Assembly (NCBI RefSeq): GCF_910585845.1
Contig: NZ_CAJUHF010000003.1
Span: forward strand, 62,001 to 126,000
Origin: an uncultured Bacteroides sp.
GTDB lineage: Bacteria; Bacteroidota; Bacteroidia; Bacteroidales; Bacteroidaceae
Direction: 5' to 3'
Length of the DNA stretch: 64,000 bases
Position numbers and translations under genes: made by a program. The notes beneath the pieces are model-generated. The model worked only from the letters and a program-made list of their open reading frames with translations, did not search any database and was not told where the DNA came from. Below are positions 53,086 through 61,480 of this stretch, in pieces (position 1 is the stretch's first letter; each line of letters opens with the position of its first letter).

Positions 53086-54234
53086 ATGAAGAAACAAATT
53101 GCTATACTCGGTTCCACCGGTTCTATCGGAACGCAAGCGTTGCAGGTCATTGAAGAACAATCTGACCAGTATGAAGCATACGTGTTGACAGCCAATAACC
53201 GTGTTGAAGAACTGATTGCCCAAGCACGTAAGTTTAAACCCGAAGCGGTGGTGATAGCCAATGAAGCGAAGTATTCCCGCCTGAAAGAAGCACTTGCCGA
53301 CCTGCCCATCAAAGTATATGCAGGAACGGATGCGATTTGCCAGATTGTGGAAGACTCATCAATCGACATTGTATTGACGGCTATGGTAGGGTATGCCGGA
53401 CTTAAACCGACGATGAACGCTATCCGTGCCCGTAAGCCCATTGCCCTTGCCAACAAAGAGACTCTTGTCGTAGCCGGTGAACTGGTCAACGAACTGGCCC
53501 GCCTTTCCGGAACACCTATCTTGCCGGTTGACTCCGAACACTCGGCCGTTTTCCAGTGTTTGGCTGGAGAACCCGATAATTCGATAGAGAAAGTAATTCT
53601 TACCGCATCCGGCGGTCCGTTTCGCAACTGCACGATGGAACAGCTTGCCACGGTTACTAAAGCTCAAGCTCTGAAACATCCCAACTGGAATATGGGAGCG
53701 AAAATCACGATTGATTCCGCTTCGATGATGAATAAAGGTTTTGAAGTGATAGAAGCCAAATGGTTGTTTGGTGTGCGCCCAGACCAGATTGAAGTGGTGG
53801 TACATCCGCAGTCCATTATCCATTCGATGGTGCAGTTTGAGGATGGCGCGGTGAAAGCACAATTGGGTATGCCGGATATGCGTTTGCCTATTCAGTATGC
53901 CTTCTCCTATCCCCAGCGTTTGAAAGCTTCATTCCCGCGGCTGGACTTCAAGCTGTGTACAAACCTGACATTCGAACAGCCGGATACGAGCCGTTTCCGC
54001 AATCTGGCATTAGCGTACGAGGCTCTGCATAAGGGTGGAAATATGCCGTGCATTGTCAATGCTGCTAATGAAGTGGTAGTAGCCGCCTTCTTGCGGGATG
54101 AGATTTCATTTCTCGGGATGAGTGATGTGATAGAAAAAGCGATGTCGCTTGTATCCTTTATAGAGAAGCCGGAGTATGAAGATTACGTGGCTACCGATGC
54201 AATGACGCGCCGGATAGCGCAGGAGTTGATCTGA
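53086..54234 (+). CDS. dxr: 1-deoxy-D-xylulose 5-phosphate reductoisomerase
   Basis: 382 aa. NADPH site ILGSTGSIGTQAL; ANKETLVVAGE; metal site PVDSEHSAVFQ; substrate loop ILTASGGPFRN and HPNWNMGAKITIDSASMMNKG. It catalyses the second step of the methylerythritol-phosphate isoprenoid pathway. It directly precedes rseP in a conserved order. Confidence 0.97.
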   Translation: MKKQIAILGSTGSIGTQALQVIEEQSDQYEAYVLTANNRVEELIAQARKFKPEAVVIANEAKYSRLKEALADLPIKVYAGTDAICQIVEDSSIDIVLTAMVGYAGLKPTMNAIRARKPIALANKETLVVAGELVNELARLSGTPILPVDSEHSAVFQCLAGEPDNSIEKVILTASGGPFRNCTMEQLATVTKAQALKHPNWNMGAKITIDSASMMNKGFEVIEAKWLFGVRPDQIEVVVHPQSIIHSMVQFEDGAVKAQLGMPDMRLPIQYAFSYPQRLKASFPRLDFKLCTNLTFEQPDTSRFRNLALAYEALHKGGNMPCIVNAANEVVVAAFLRDEISFLGMSDVIEKAMSLVSFIEKPEYEDYVATDAMTRRIAQELI

Positions 54235-54343
54235 TTCCGCGGTATTCTCATCGTCCTTTTTCTTATCGGGATGTTTGTCTATAGAAGAAAAGAGAGTAAA
54301 AAAAGTAATGATCATATAACAGTAAAAGTAGAAAAATTAGTAG

Positions 54344-55678
54344 ATGGAAACATTTTTGATTCGTGCCCTACAGCTTGTCATGAGCCTTTCGTTGCTTGTG
54401 ATCATTCATGAAGGAGGGCATTTCCTCTTCGCCCGCCTCTTCAAGACCCGGGTGGAAAAATTTTGTTTGTTCTTCGATCCTTGGTTCACCCTGTTCAAGT
54501 TCAAACCTAAAAATAGTGAGACGGAATATGGCATCGGCTGGTTGCCGTTAGGTGGTTATGTGAAGATATCAGGCATGATCGACGAGTCGATGGATACAGA
54601 GCAAATGCAACAGCCGGTGCAGCCGTGGGAATTCCGTGCTAAGCCGGCATGGCAACGGTTGCTTATTATGGTGGGTGGTGTAGTGTTCAACTTCCTGCTG
54701 GCATTGTTCATATACTCCATGATACTTTATGCGTGGGGAGACGAATACATTCCTGTGCAGAAAGTCCCGCTGGGTATGAGCTTCAACGAAACAGCCAAGA
54801 ACATCGGCTTCCGTGACGGTGATATCTTGTTGTCTGCCGACGGAGTACCTTTTGAACGCTATAACGGTGATTTGTTATCGGCCGTTGTAGACGCTCGGCA
54901 AGTAACAGTATTGCGTGACGGTAAAGAGGCATCAGTCTATATTCCGGAAGATATGATGAACCGTTTGCTGGCTGATAGCGTACGTTTTGCCTCATTCCGC
55001 TATCCGTATGTGATCGATAGTATTTGTGCCAATCGTCCTGCCGCCCTTGCCGGACTGCAACCAGGCGACAGTATCACTCAGTTGGATGGAGTGAATATCT
55101 CTTTTTCCGATTTCAAAAAGGAGATGTTGCGTCGCCAGAAAGAAAAAACAGCTTCGCATGATGTCACGCTGACTTATGTGCGTGCAGGAGTAACAGATAC
55201 GGTTACTCTTACGACAGATTCACTATATGAAATTGGTGTGGCGGTGCGCACGTTGACCAGCCAGCTGCTTCCTGTAGTGAAAAAGGAGTATAGCTTCTTG
55301 GCATCCATTCCTGCCGGTGTGGCATTGGGAGTGAAGACGTTGAAAGGTTATGTCGGGCAGATGAAGTATCTTTTCTCGAAAGAAGGCGCTAAGCAGTTGG
55401 GTGGTTTTGGAACCATTGGTAGCATTTTCCCTGCTACGTGGGATTGGCACCAGTTCTGGTATATGACGGCATTCCTCTCCATTATTCTTGCTTTTATGAA
55501 TATCCTGCCCATTCCTGCATTGGACGGTGGTCATGTGTTGTTCCTTATCTATGAAATTGTGACTCGCCGCAAACCGAGTGATAAGTTTATGGAATATGCA
55601 CAAATGACCGGTATGATTCTCTTGTTCGGTCTGTTGCTTTGGGCAAATTTTAATGATCTCTTGCGTTTCCTGTTCTGA
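54344..55678 (+). CDS. rseP: Site-2 intramembrane zinc protease RseP
   Basis: 444 aa. The HExxH site is in TM1 (LLVIIHEGGHFLFAR), two PDZ segments lie in the middle (about 130-270), and the third zinc ligand is in ILPIPALDGGHVLF. There are four membrane spans. It cleaves transmembrane anti-sigma factors and remnant signal peptides. Last gene of the plus-strand block, it ends at a two-level bidirectional terminator. Confidence 0.96.
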   Translation: METFLIRALQLVMSLSLLVIIHEGGHFLFARLFKTRVEKFCLFFDPWFTLFKFKPKNSETEYGIGWLPLGGYVKISGMIDESMDTEQMQQPVQPWEFRAKPAWQRLLIMVGGVVFNFLLALFIYSMILYAWGDEYIPVQKVPLGMSFNETAKNIGFRDGDILLSADGVPFERYNGDLLSAVVDARQVTVLRDGKEASVYIPEDMMNRLLADSVRFASFRYPYVIDSICANRPAALAGLQPGDSITQLDGVNISFSDFKKEMLRRQKEKTASHDVTLTYVRAGVTDTVTLTTDSLYEIGVAVRTLTSQLLPVVKKEYSFLASIPAGVALGVKTLKGYVGQMKYLFSKEGAKQLGGFGTIGSIFPATWDWHQFWYMTAFLSIILAFMNILPIPALDGGHVLFLIYEIVTRRKPSDKFMEYAQMTGMILLFGLLLWANFNDLLRFLF

Positions 55679-55714
55679 TGTACGGACAGAGAAAAGGCGT
55701 AGAATTAGAAAATA

Positions 55715-55822
55715 AAAAGAAGGTGTGTCATAATGCCTGAATTGAAAGAATCACCCCTGTCACAAATAGCTGTGGCAGGGGTGATTTTCTTGAAAAAAAG
55801 GCGTTTTGACACACCTTCTTTT
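55715..55822. terminator. Bidirectional two-level hairpin between convergent rseP and gdhA
   Basis: Outer perfect 16-bp arms are 55715-55730 and 55807-55822 (AAGGTGTGTCA/TGACACACCTT type). The inner arms AATCACCCCTG (55749-55759) and CAGGGGTGATT (55776-55786) form a second stem. T-rich tracts exit on both strands. Confidence 0.85.
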
Positions 55823-55842
55823 ATCTATAAGCTATAGCTTCT

Positions 55843-57180
55843 TTATACAATGCCTTGTGCCATCATAGCTTTGGCTACCTTCATGAATCCGGCAATATTG
55901 GCACCTTTCACGTAGTTTACATAGCCGTCTTCTTCTGTACCATACTGTATGCAGGCTTCGTGAATGTTCCTCATGATGCTCTTCAGTTTCTCGTCTACTT
56001 CTTCAGCACTCCAACCCAATTTGATAGAGTTTTGTGTCATTTCCAGACCGGATACTGATACACCACCTGCATTGGCTGCTTTACCCGGAGCATACAGAAT
56101 CTTAGCTTCTTGGAACACTTTGATAGCTTCCGGAGTAGAAGGCATGTTGGCACCTTCGGATACGGCTATCACACCGTTTGCTACCAGTTGACGGGCATGA
56201 TCGCCGTTCAGTTCGTTTTGGGTTGCGGAAGGCAGAGCGATATCAGCTTTCTCGCCCCAAGGTTTAGCACCTTCTACATACTTGACGCTCGGATACTGTT
56301 CTGCATATTCGCGGATACGTCCACGGTAGAGGTTCTTCAGTTCCATGATGTAGTCCAACTTCTCGCGGTCGATACCTTCAGGATCATAAACATAACCGTC
56401 AGAGTCGGACATTGTCAAGACTTTACCACCCATTTCAATCACTTTCTCAGCAGTGTACTGGGCCACGTTACCGGAACCGGAGATAAGGCAAGTCTTGCCT
56501 TTCAGATCCATACCTTTAGTCTTCAGCATTTCCATCAAGAAGTAGATGTTACCGTAACCGGTAGCTTCGGGACGGATTAGTGAACCACCGAATTCACGGC
56601 CTTTACCGGTAAATGTTCCTGTAAATTCACGAGTCAGTTTCTTGTACATACCGAACATGAATCCGACTTCACGGCCACCTACACCTATATCACCTGCGGG
56701 TACGTCCGTCTCAGGACCAATGTGGCGCCATAATTCCAGCATGAATGACTGTACGAAACGCATTACTTCGGCATTGGATTTACCGCGCGGAGAGAAATCG
56801 GAACCACCTTTACCACCACCCATCGGCAGAGTAGTTAATGAGTTCTTGAAAGTCTGCTCGAAAGCAAGGAATTTCAGGATAGACAAATTTACAGAAGAGT
56901 GGAAACGAATACCACCTTTGTACGGACCGATGGCATTGTTGTGCTGAACACGATAGCCCATGTTAGTTTGGATATTTCCTTTATCGTCCATCCATGTTAC
57001 GCGGAACTGGTATACACGATCGGGAATACAAAGGCGCTCGATCAGGTTGACTTTATCGAATTCCGGATGTTTGTTGTATTCTTCTTCAATTGTAGAAAGT
57101 ACTTCTTCTACTGCCTGATGATACTCTGGTTCGTTGGGGAACCTTCTCTTTAAATCTTCTAATACCTTAGCTGCATTCAT
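55843..57180 (-). CDS. gdhA: NADP-type hexameric glutamate dehydrogenase
   Basis: 445 aa, the length of the bacterial hexameric class. Catalytic and substrate motifs: PMGGGKGGSDFSPRGKS (catalytic Lys), GPETDVPAGDIGVGGREVGFM, nucleotide site SGSGNVAQYTAEK and C-terminal ANAGGVSVSGLEMTQNS. It fixes ammonia onto 2-oxoglutarate. The minus-strand promoter is TTTG (57335-57332), 19 nt, TACTTTTG (57312-57305), a near-consensus Bacteroides promoter. Confidence 0.97.
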   Translation of the reverse strand: MNAAKVLEDLKRRFPNEPEYHQAVEEVLSTIEEEYNKHPEFDKVNLIERLCIPDRVYQFRVTWMDDKGNIQTNMGYRVQHNNAIGPYKGGIRFHSSVNLSILKFLAFEQTFKNSLTTLPMGGGKGGSDFSPRGKSNAEVMRFVQSFMLELWRHIGPETDVPAGDIGVGGREVGFMFGMYKKLTREFTGTFTGKGREFGGSLIRPEATGYGNIYFLMEMLKTKGMDLKGKTCLISGSGNVAQYTAEKVIEMGGKVLTMSDSDGYVYDPEGIDREKLDYIMELKNLYRGRIREYAEQYPSVKYVEGAKPWGEKADIALPSATQNELNGDHARQLVANGVIAVSEGANMPSTPEAIKVFQEAKILYAPGKAANAGGVSVSGLEMTQNSIKLGWSAEEVDEKLKSIMRNIHEACIQYGTEEDGYVNYVKGANIAGFMKVAKAMMAQGIV

Positions 57181-57304
57181 AATCTATTTTTCTTTATTGG
57201 TTATTTTCTTTGTTGGCGAAGATTGGAGGCAATGAGTTTATTGGAAACTTGCTTGTCTGCGGGTGACATTCTTTATATCTTCTCCTTTCTCCCTTTTTCG
57301 GTTG

Positions 57305-57335
57305 CAAAAGTACATATAAAAATGATATATGCAAA
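57305..57335 (-). promoter_or_regulatory. Promoter of gdhA
   Basis: On the minus strand, TTTG at 57335-57332, a 19-nt spacer, then TACTTTTG at 57312-57305. This is a full match to the Bacteroides -33/-7 arrangement. The untranslated leader is roughly 120 nt. Confidence 0.8.
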
Positions 57336-57352
57336 CAGTTTATAAAGAAAAT

Positions 57353-57388
57353 GCGGCATAAAATAGTAAAAATGCTATTTTATGCCGC
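57353..57388. terminator. Terminator hairpin after the maeB operon
   Basis: 14-bp perfect arms (57353-57366 and 57375-57388), 8-nt loop, T-rich exit on the minus strand (attttcttt). Confidence 0.85.
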
Positions 57389-57412
57389 TAAATGTGAATA
57401 AAAAGATATCGT

Positions 57413-57586
57413 TTACCTCTTTTTGAGAGATTTTATTACCGGAATAAAGACTAATGCTGCCGAAATGGCAAGGGTCGTGATGACAGGACCGTCAATTCGT
57501 TCGGCATTAGTCAGAACGATATAACAAAGTGCCGCCCAAAGCAGCGTGATACAAACACTTTGTGATTTTGATAATGGGCGTCTCAT
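57413..57586 (-). CDS. Small membrane protein overlapping the end of maeB (57 aa)
   Basis: The ATG at 57586-57584 overlaps the maeB stop (ATGA). 57 codons end with TAA at 57415-57413. Two hydrophobic helices (about residues 11-26 and 35-51) are joined by a short polar turn (NAERIDGP); both ends are basic (MRRPLSK... and KSLKKR). The terminator at 57353-57388 follows. I recognise no family. Coupled translation and clean boundaries support a real gene. Confidence 0.7.
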   Translation of the reverse strand: MRRPLSKSQSVCITLLWAALCYIVLTNAERIDGPVITTLAISAALVFIPVIKSLKKR

Positions 57587-59871
57587 TTACCTGTTTTCTT
57601 TTTGTCGACAATAGCGTCGATGACGGCTACTGCGGTGATATTGACAATGTCGCGCACGGAGCTTTCGAAATCGGTGAAGTGGATAGGCTTGTTCAATCCC
57701 ATCTGTATCGGGCCGATCAGTTCCATATCCGTGTTCGTGGCTTGCAACAATTTGTATGCAGCATTGGCTGAACTCAGGTTCGGGAACACGAGCGTATTGA
57801 CATCTTTGCCTTTCAGTCGGGTGAAAGGATATTTGGCGTCGCGCATTTCGCGGTTCATGGCAAAGTTTACTTGCATTTCACCATCGATGGCGAGATCAGG
57901 ATACTGTTGTTGCATGTACTCTACGGCTTCGTGTACGTTTACCGGACTTCCTTCGGTGTCTGCGCCGAAATTGGAATAACTCAGCATGGCTATTACCGGA
58001 GTGTGGTTGAAGAAACGTACGGTGTGTTCCGACAATTTGGCTATGTCGATTAATGTTTCTGCATTGGGATGACGGTTGATCAGCGTGTCGGCAAGGAAGT
58101 AGGTGCCTTTCTTTGAATTGAGGATGTGCATTGTACCGAAATGTTTGTATTGTGGTTGTATGCCGATCACTTCTTTGGCTACCTTGATGGTGTTGCTGTA
58201 CTTCGTGTATAGTCCGGTGATGAATGCATCAGCATCACCCGTTTCCACCATCATCATACCGAAGTAGTTGCGCTCGAACATTTTGTCGTTCGCTTCTTCG
58301 TATGTGACTCCCTGGCGTGCCCGTTTTTCAGAGAGTATGCGGGCATAACGTTCGCGGCGCGAGGCTTCGTTGGGGTGGCGCAGGTTTACGATTTCAATGC
58401 CTTCCAGACTGAGGTCGAGTTCTTTGGCAAGTTTCTCGATGGTCTCATCATTGCCCAGGACGATGGGATGGCAAATGCCTTCCGCCTTGGCTTCTACGGC
58501 AGCTTTCAGCATGTTGGGATGGATGCCTTCGGCAAAGACTACACGTTGCGGATTGCGACGTGCCGTGTCATAAAGCTGACGGGTGAGTTTGCTTTCATAA
58601 CCCATCAGTTCGCGGAGCTGGACGCGGTATGCATCCCAATCTTCGATGTGCTTGCGGGCTACACCGCTGTCCATTGCGGCTTTGGCTACGGCACAGGATA
58701 CTTCGGTGATCAGGCGTGGGTCGACGGGTTTCGGGATGAAATATTCCGGTCCGAAACTGAAGTTGTTTACGTGGTAAGCCTCGTTCACGACATCGGGCAC
58801 GGGTTGTTTGGCCAAATTGGCGATGGCGTGTACGGCGGCTATCTTCATCTCTTCATTGATGGATTTGGCTTGCGTATCAAGTGCGCCACGGAAGATGTAA
58901 GGGAAGCCGATCACATTATTTATTTGGTTCGGATAGTCGGAGCGTCCGGTTGCCATTAATACGTCGGGGCGGGCTGCCATGGCATCTTCGTAGGAGATTT
59001 CCGGTGTCGGGTTGGCAAGTGCGAAGACGATGGGCGATGAAGCCATGCTACGTACCATGTCTTGCGACAATACGTTTCCTTTGGACAATCCCAGGAAGAC
59101 ATCTGCGCCTTTGATGGCATCTTCGAGGGTGCGGATATCGGTACGGTCAGTGGCAAAATAACGCTTTTGTTCGTTGAGGTCGGTACGGGTCTTGCTGATG
59201 ACGCCTTTACTGTCCACCATGACAATGTTTTCCAGGCGGGCGCCCAGTGATACGTACAACTTTGTACAGGATACGGCTGAAGCGCCTGCACCGTTCACTA
59301 CGATTTTTACATCTTCAATCTTCTTGCCTGCCACTTGCAGTGCGTTCACAAGTCCGGCGCTGGAGATGATGGCAGTTCCGTGCTGGTCGTCGTGCATGAC
59401 GGGAATATCCAGTTCTTCTTTCAGGCGGCGTTCTATCTCGAAACATTCGGGCGCTTTGATGTCTTCCAGATTGATTCCTCCAAAGGTAGGGGCAATGGCT
59501 TTGACTGCCTGGATGAACTTTTCCGGATCTTTTTCATCGATTTCGATGTCGAACACGTCGATGCCGGCATAGATTTTGAAGAGCAACCCTTTACCTTCCA
59601 TGACGGGCTTTCCGCTTAATGCGCCTATATCGCCCAAGCCAAGTACTGCGGTACCGTTGGAGATAACGGCTACCAAATTGCCTTTCGCCGTATATTTGTA
59701 TGCATCCTGCGGGTTCTTTTCTATCTCAAGACAGGGCTCTGCTACACCGGGGGAGTAGGCTAACGAGAGGTCCGTTTGAGTACTATAGGGTTTGGTCGGC
59801 ACTACTTCTATCTTGCCTGGTTTGCCTTGTGAGTGATACAACAAGGCTGCTTCTTTGGTTATCTTAGCCAT
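57583..59871 (-). CDS. maeB: NADP-dependent malic enzyme fused to a phosphotransacetylase-like domain
   Basis: 762 aa from the ATG at 59871 (a longer frame to 59955 covers the promoter). Malic domain, about 1-430: YSPGVAEPCLEI, CFEIERRLKEEL, MHDDQHGTAIISSAG, VNGAGASAVSC and FALANPTPEI. The phosphate acetyltransferase-like domain is about 435-762 (VFAEGIHPNMLKAA; VFPNLSSANAAYKLLQ), normally regulatory in MaeB proteins. It converts malate to pyruvate with NADP reduction. The minus-strand -7 element TACCTTTG is at 59922-59915. Confidence 0.97.
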   Translation of the reverse strand: MAKITKEAALLYHSQGKPGKIEVVPTKPYSTQTDLSLAYSPGVAEPCLEIEKNPQDAYKYTAKGNLVAVISNGTAVLGLGDIGALSGKPVMEGKGLLFKIYAGIDVFDIEIDEKDPEKFIQAVKAIAPTFGGINLEDIKAPECFEIERRLKEELDIPVMHDDQHGTAIISSAGLVNALQVAGKKIEDVKIVVNGAGASAVSCTKLYVSLGARLENIVMVDSKGVISKTRTDLNEQKRYFATDRTDIRTLEDAIKGADVFLGLSKGNVLSQDMVRSMASSPIVFALANPTPEISYEDAMAARPDVLMATGRSDYPNQINNVIGFPYIFRGALDTQAKSINEEMKIAAVHAIANLAKQPVPDVVNEAYHVNNFSFGPEYFIPKPVDPRLITEVSCAVAKAAMDSGVARKHIEDWDAYRVQLRELMGYESKLTRQLYDTARRNPQRVVFAEGIHPNMLKAAVEAKAEGICHPIVLGNDETIEKLAKELDLSLEGIEIVNLRHPNEASRRERYARILSEKRARQGVTYEEANDKMFERNYFGMMMVETGDADAFITGLYTKYSNTIKVAKEVIGIQPQYKHFGTMHILNSKKGTYFLADTLINRHPNAETLIDIAKLSEHTVRFFNHTPVIAMLSYSNFGADTEGSPVNVHEAVEYMQQQYPDLAIDGEMQVNFAMNREMRDAKYPFTRLKGKDVNTLVFPNLSSANAAYKLLQATNTDMELIGPIQMGLNKPIHFTDFESSVRDIVNITAVAVIDAIVDKKKTGK

Positions 59872-60049
59872 GATAGTTGATAATGATTGATTAGTTAAAG
59901 TTATAATTGGGGCGCAAAGGTAGGAATAAATGTGATAAAATGTAAGTACTTGCAAGATAAAATACTATAATTTGAAAATAATCTTGGCTCTGCTTGGTCG
60001 AATTGTTTATCCGGTAGGGGATAAATCCGAACGTACAGGCTATGAAAAT

Positions 60050-60173
60050 CGTCTCGTGAGACGGATATTTTCATCCCACGAGACGAAAAAATCCATCCCA
60101 TGGGACGAAAAAAATGATCTCACGGGACGAATTTTTTCAGCTCACGAGGTGAATTTTTCCGTTTCGTGAAGCA
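60050..60173. repeat. Array of degenerate 14-bp palindromes at exact 22-bp period (locus 2)
   Basis: Cores start at 60050 (CGTCTCGTGAGACG), 60072 (CATCCCACGAGACG), 60094 (CATCCCATGGGACG), 60116 (GATCTCACGGGACG), 60138 (CAGCTCACGAGGTG) and 60160 (CGTTTCGTGAAGCA), always 22 bp apart and decaying to the right. The 8-nt spacers are A/T runs. It is the same element as 35957-36058. It lies in the 492-bp spacer 59872-60363 upstream of maeB; apart from this array, the maeB promoter and the OmpA terminator, that spacer holds nothing I can name. Confidence 0.92.
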
Positions 60174-60278
60174 CTGAAAATGGCTTTTATTGTCGGATTT
60201 CCATTGCCTGATCGGTTATCGGGCTCGGAATAGGGGAGGGGATGTAACAGCCCACTTGCTGGGATATGATATAAAAAA

Positions 60279-60314
60279 GATGGGGCTGTGTCGTAAACTT
60301 AACACAACCCCATC
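60279..60314 (-). terminator. Terminator of the OmpA-family gene
   Basis: GATGGGGcTGTGT (60279-60291) pairs with ACACAaCCCCATC (60302-60314), with one mismatch. On the minus strand the stem is followed by ttttttat. Confidence 0.85.
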
Positions 60315-60363
60315 TCTTGGTAGCGGCCGTTCTTCAATAGAGGCGGCTTTTTTTTGTGAATGT

Positions 60364-61269
60364 TTATTTCGCTTCGGTTTCCGTATTTCCTTCCGATTCC
60401 GGTGCCTTGTCTATCAGCTCCAAGAACTGGTCGAGTTTGGGAGTGATGATGATTTGAGTGCGGCGGTTACGCTGCTTGCCCAGATCGGTATCGTTGTCCG
60501 TGATCGGATTATATTCTCCGCGTCCGGCAGCAGAAAGGCGCTTGGGATCAACATTGTATTGGTTCTGCAAAGCTTGTACCACAGAGGAGGCACGCAAAGC
60601 GCTCAAGTCCCAATTGTTGCGGATGTTGGGGCGGGAGATGGGTACATTGTCCGTGTTGCCTTCCACCAGCACTTCGTAGTCTTTATAATCGGTGATGATT
60701 TTGGCAATTTTGCTTAGAGTCTCGCCGGCACGTTCGCTGATTTCGTAGCTGCCGCTCTTATAGAGCATATTGTCTGCCAGTGAGATGTAGACTACACCTT
60801 TTAATACTTTCACGTCTACCTCTTTCAGCTCTTCACGGCTCAACGAACGGGTCAGGTTGTTGGTAAGCACCACATTCAGCGAATCCGATTTGCTTTTGGT
60901 CTCTACCAGTTGCTTGATGTAACGGTTGGAGGCGTTAATCTCATCTACTAATTTGGAAATGTTGATGTTGCCTTGTGAATTTTGCTGAAGGCTCTTGTCC
61001 AAAGAACCTTGCAGGGTGGCATAACTGTTGCGCAATTCTTGATTGTCTTTGCGGGCTTCGCTGAGACGTTCCTCCAGGCTCTTGGACTGCGTGCGATATT
61101 CGGCAAGTTCAATCTGTGCATCCTGATATGACTTATCAAGAGCTGCTTTTTCGTTTTTCAGTTTATCGTAATCTGTTTGAAGACTCACTAATTCTTTTTT
61201 GCTTACGCATCCCGTCAGGAACAGAGTTCCGACCAGTAAGAAAGCAGCTGCTAAATGGGTACGTCTCAT
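60364..61269 (-). CDS. OmpA-family peptidoglycan-associated lipoprotein with coiled coil
   Basis: 301 aa from the ATG at 61269. Lipobox LTGC (Cys21). About residues 25-130 form a long heptad coiled coil (KLKNEKAALDKSYQDAQIEL). The C-terminal OmpA domain (about 180-285) has VLVEGNTDNVPISRP, NWDLSALRASSVVQAL and GRGEYNPITDND. It should tether the outer membrane to peptidoglycan. The minus-strand -7 element TATCTTTG is at 61344-61337. Confidence 0.94.
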   Translation of the reverse strand: MRRTHLAAAFLLVGTLFLTGCVSKKELVSLQTDYDKLKNEKAALDKSYQDAQIELAEYRTQSKSLEERLSEARKDNQELRNSYATLQGSLDKSLQQNSQGNINISKLVDEINASNRYIKQLVETKSKSDSLNVVLTNNLTRSLSREELKEVDVKVLKGVVYISLADNMLYKSGSYEISERAGETLSKIAKIITDYKDYEVLVEGNTDNVPISRPNIRNNWDLSALRASSVVQALQNQYNVDPKRLSAAGRGEYNPITDNDTDLGKQRNRRTQIIITPKLDQFLELIDKAPESEGNTETEAK

Positions 61270-61430
61270 AAATATTTCCTTATTAAATGTTTCATAAATA
61301 GATAACGTCAATGTATCTCAATTAGTTGAACTTCTGCAAAGATACAAAATCCTGTGCAATTATTCCTTAGCAGATAATGTTTTTTCGTTTTTTACGTTTA
61401 TTCCGTTGCCTTAAGCGATTTTTTCTTTGT

Positions 61431-61463
61431 TGTATGCCGCCTGTGTTGGTGAGGCGGCATACA
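61431..61463 (-). terminator. Terminator of metY
   Basis: TGTATGCCGCC (61431-61441) and GGCGGCATACA (61453-61463) form a perfect 11-bp stem with an 11-nt loop. An A/T-rich exit follows on the minus strand. Confidence 0.85.
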
Positions 61464-61480
61464 GTTTATGCATACGCAAT

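Noticed and set aside
60190..60717. 175-codon plus-strand frame
   Set aside because: Mostly antisense to the OmpA-family gene and passes through its terminator.
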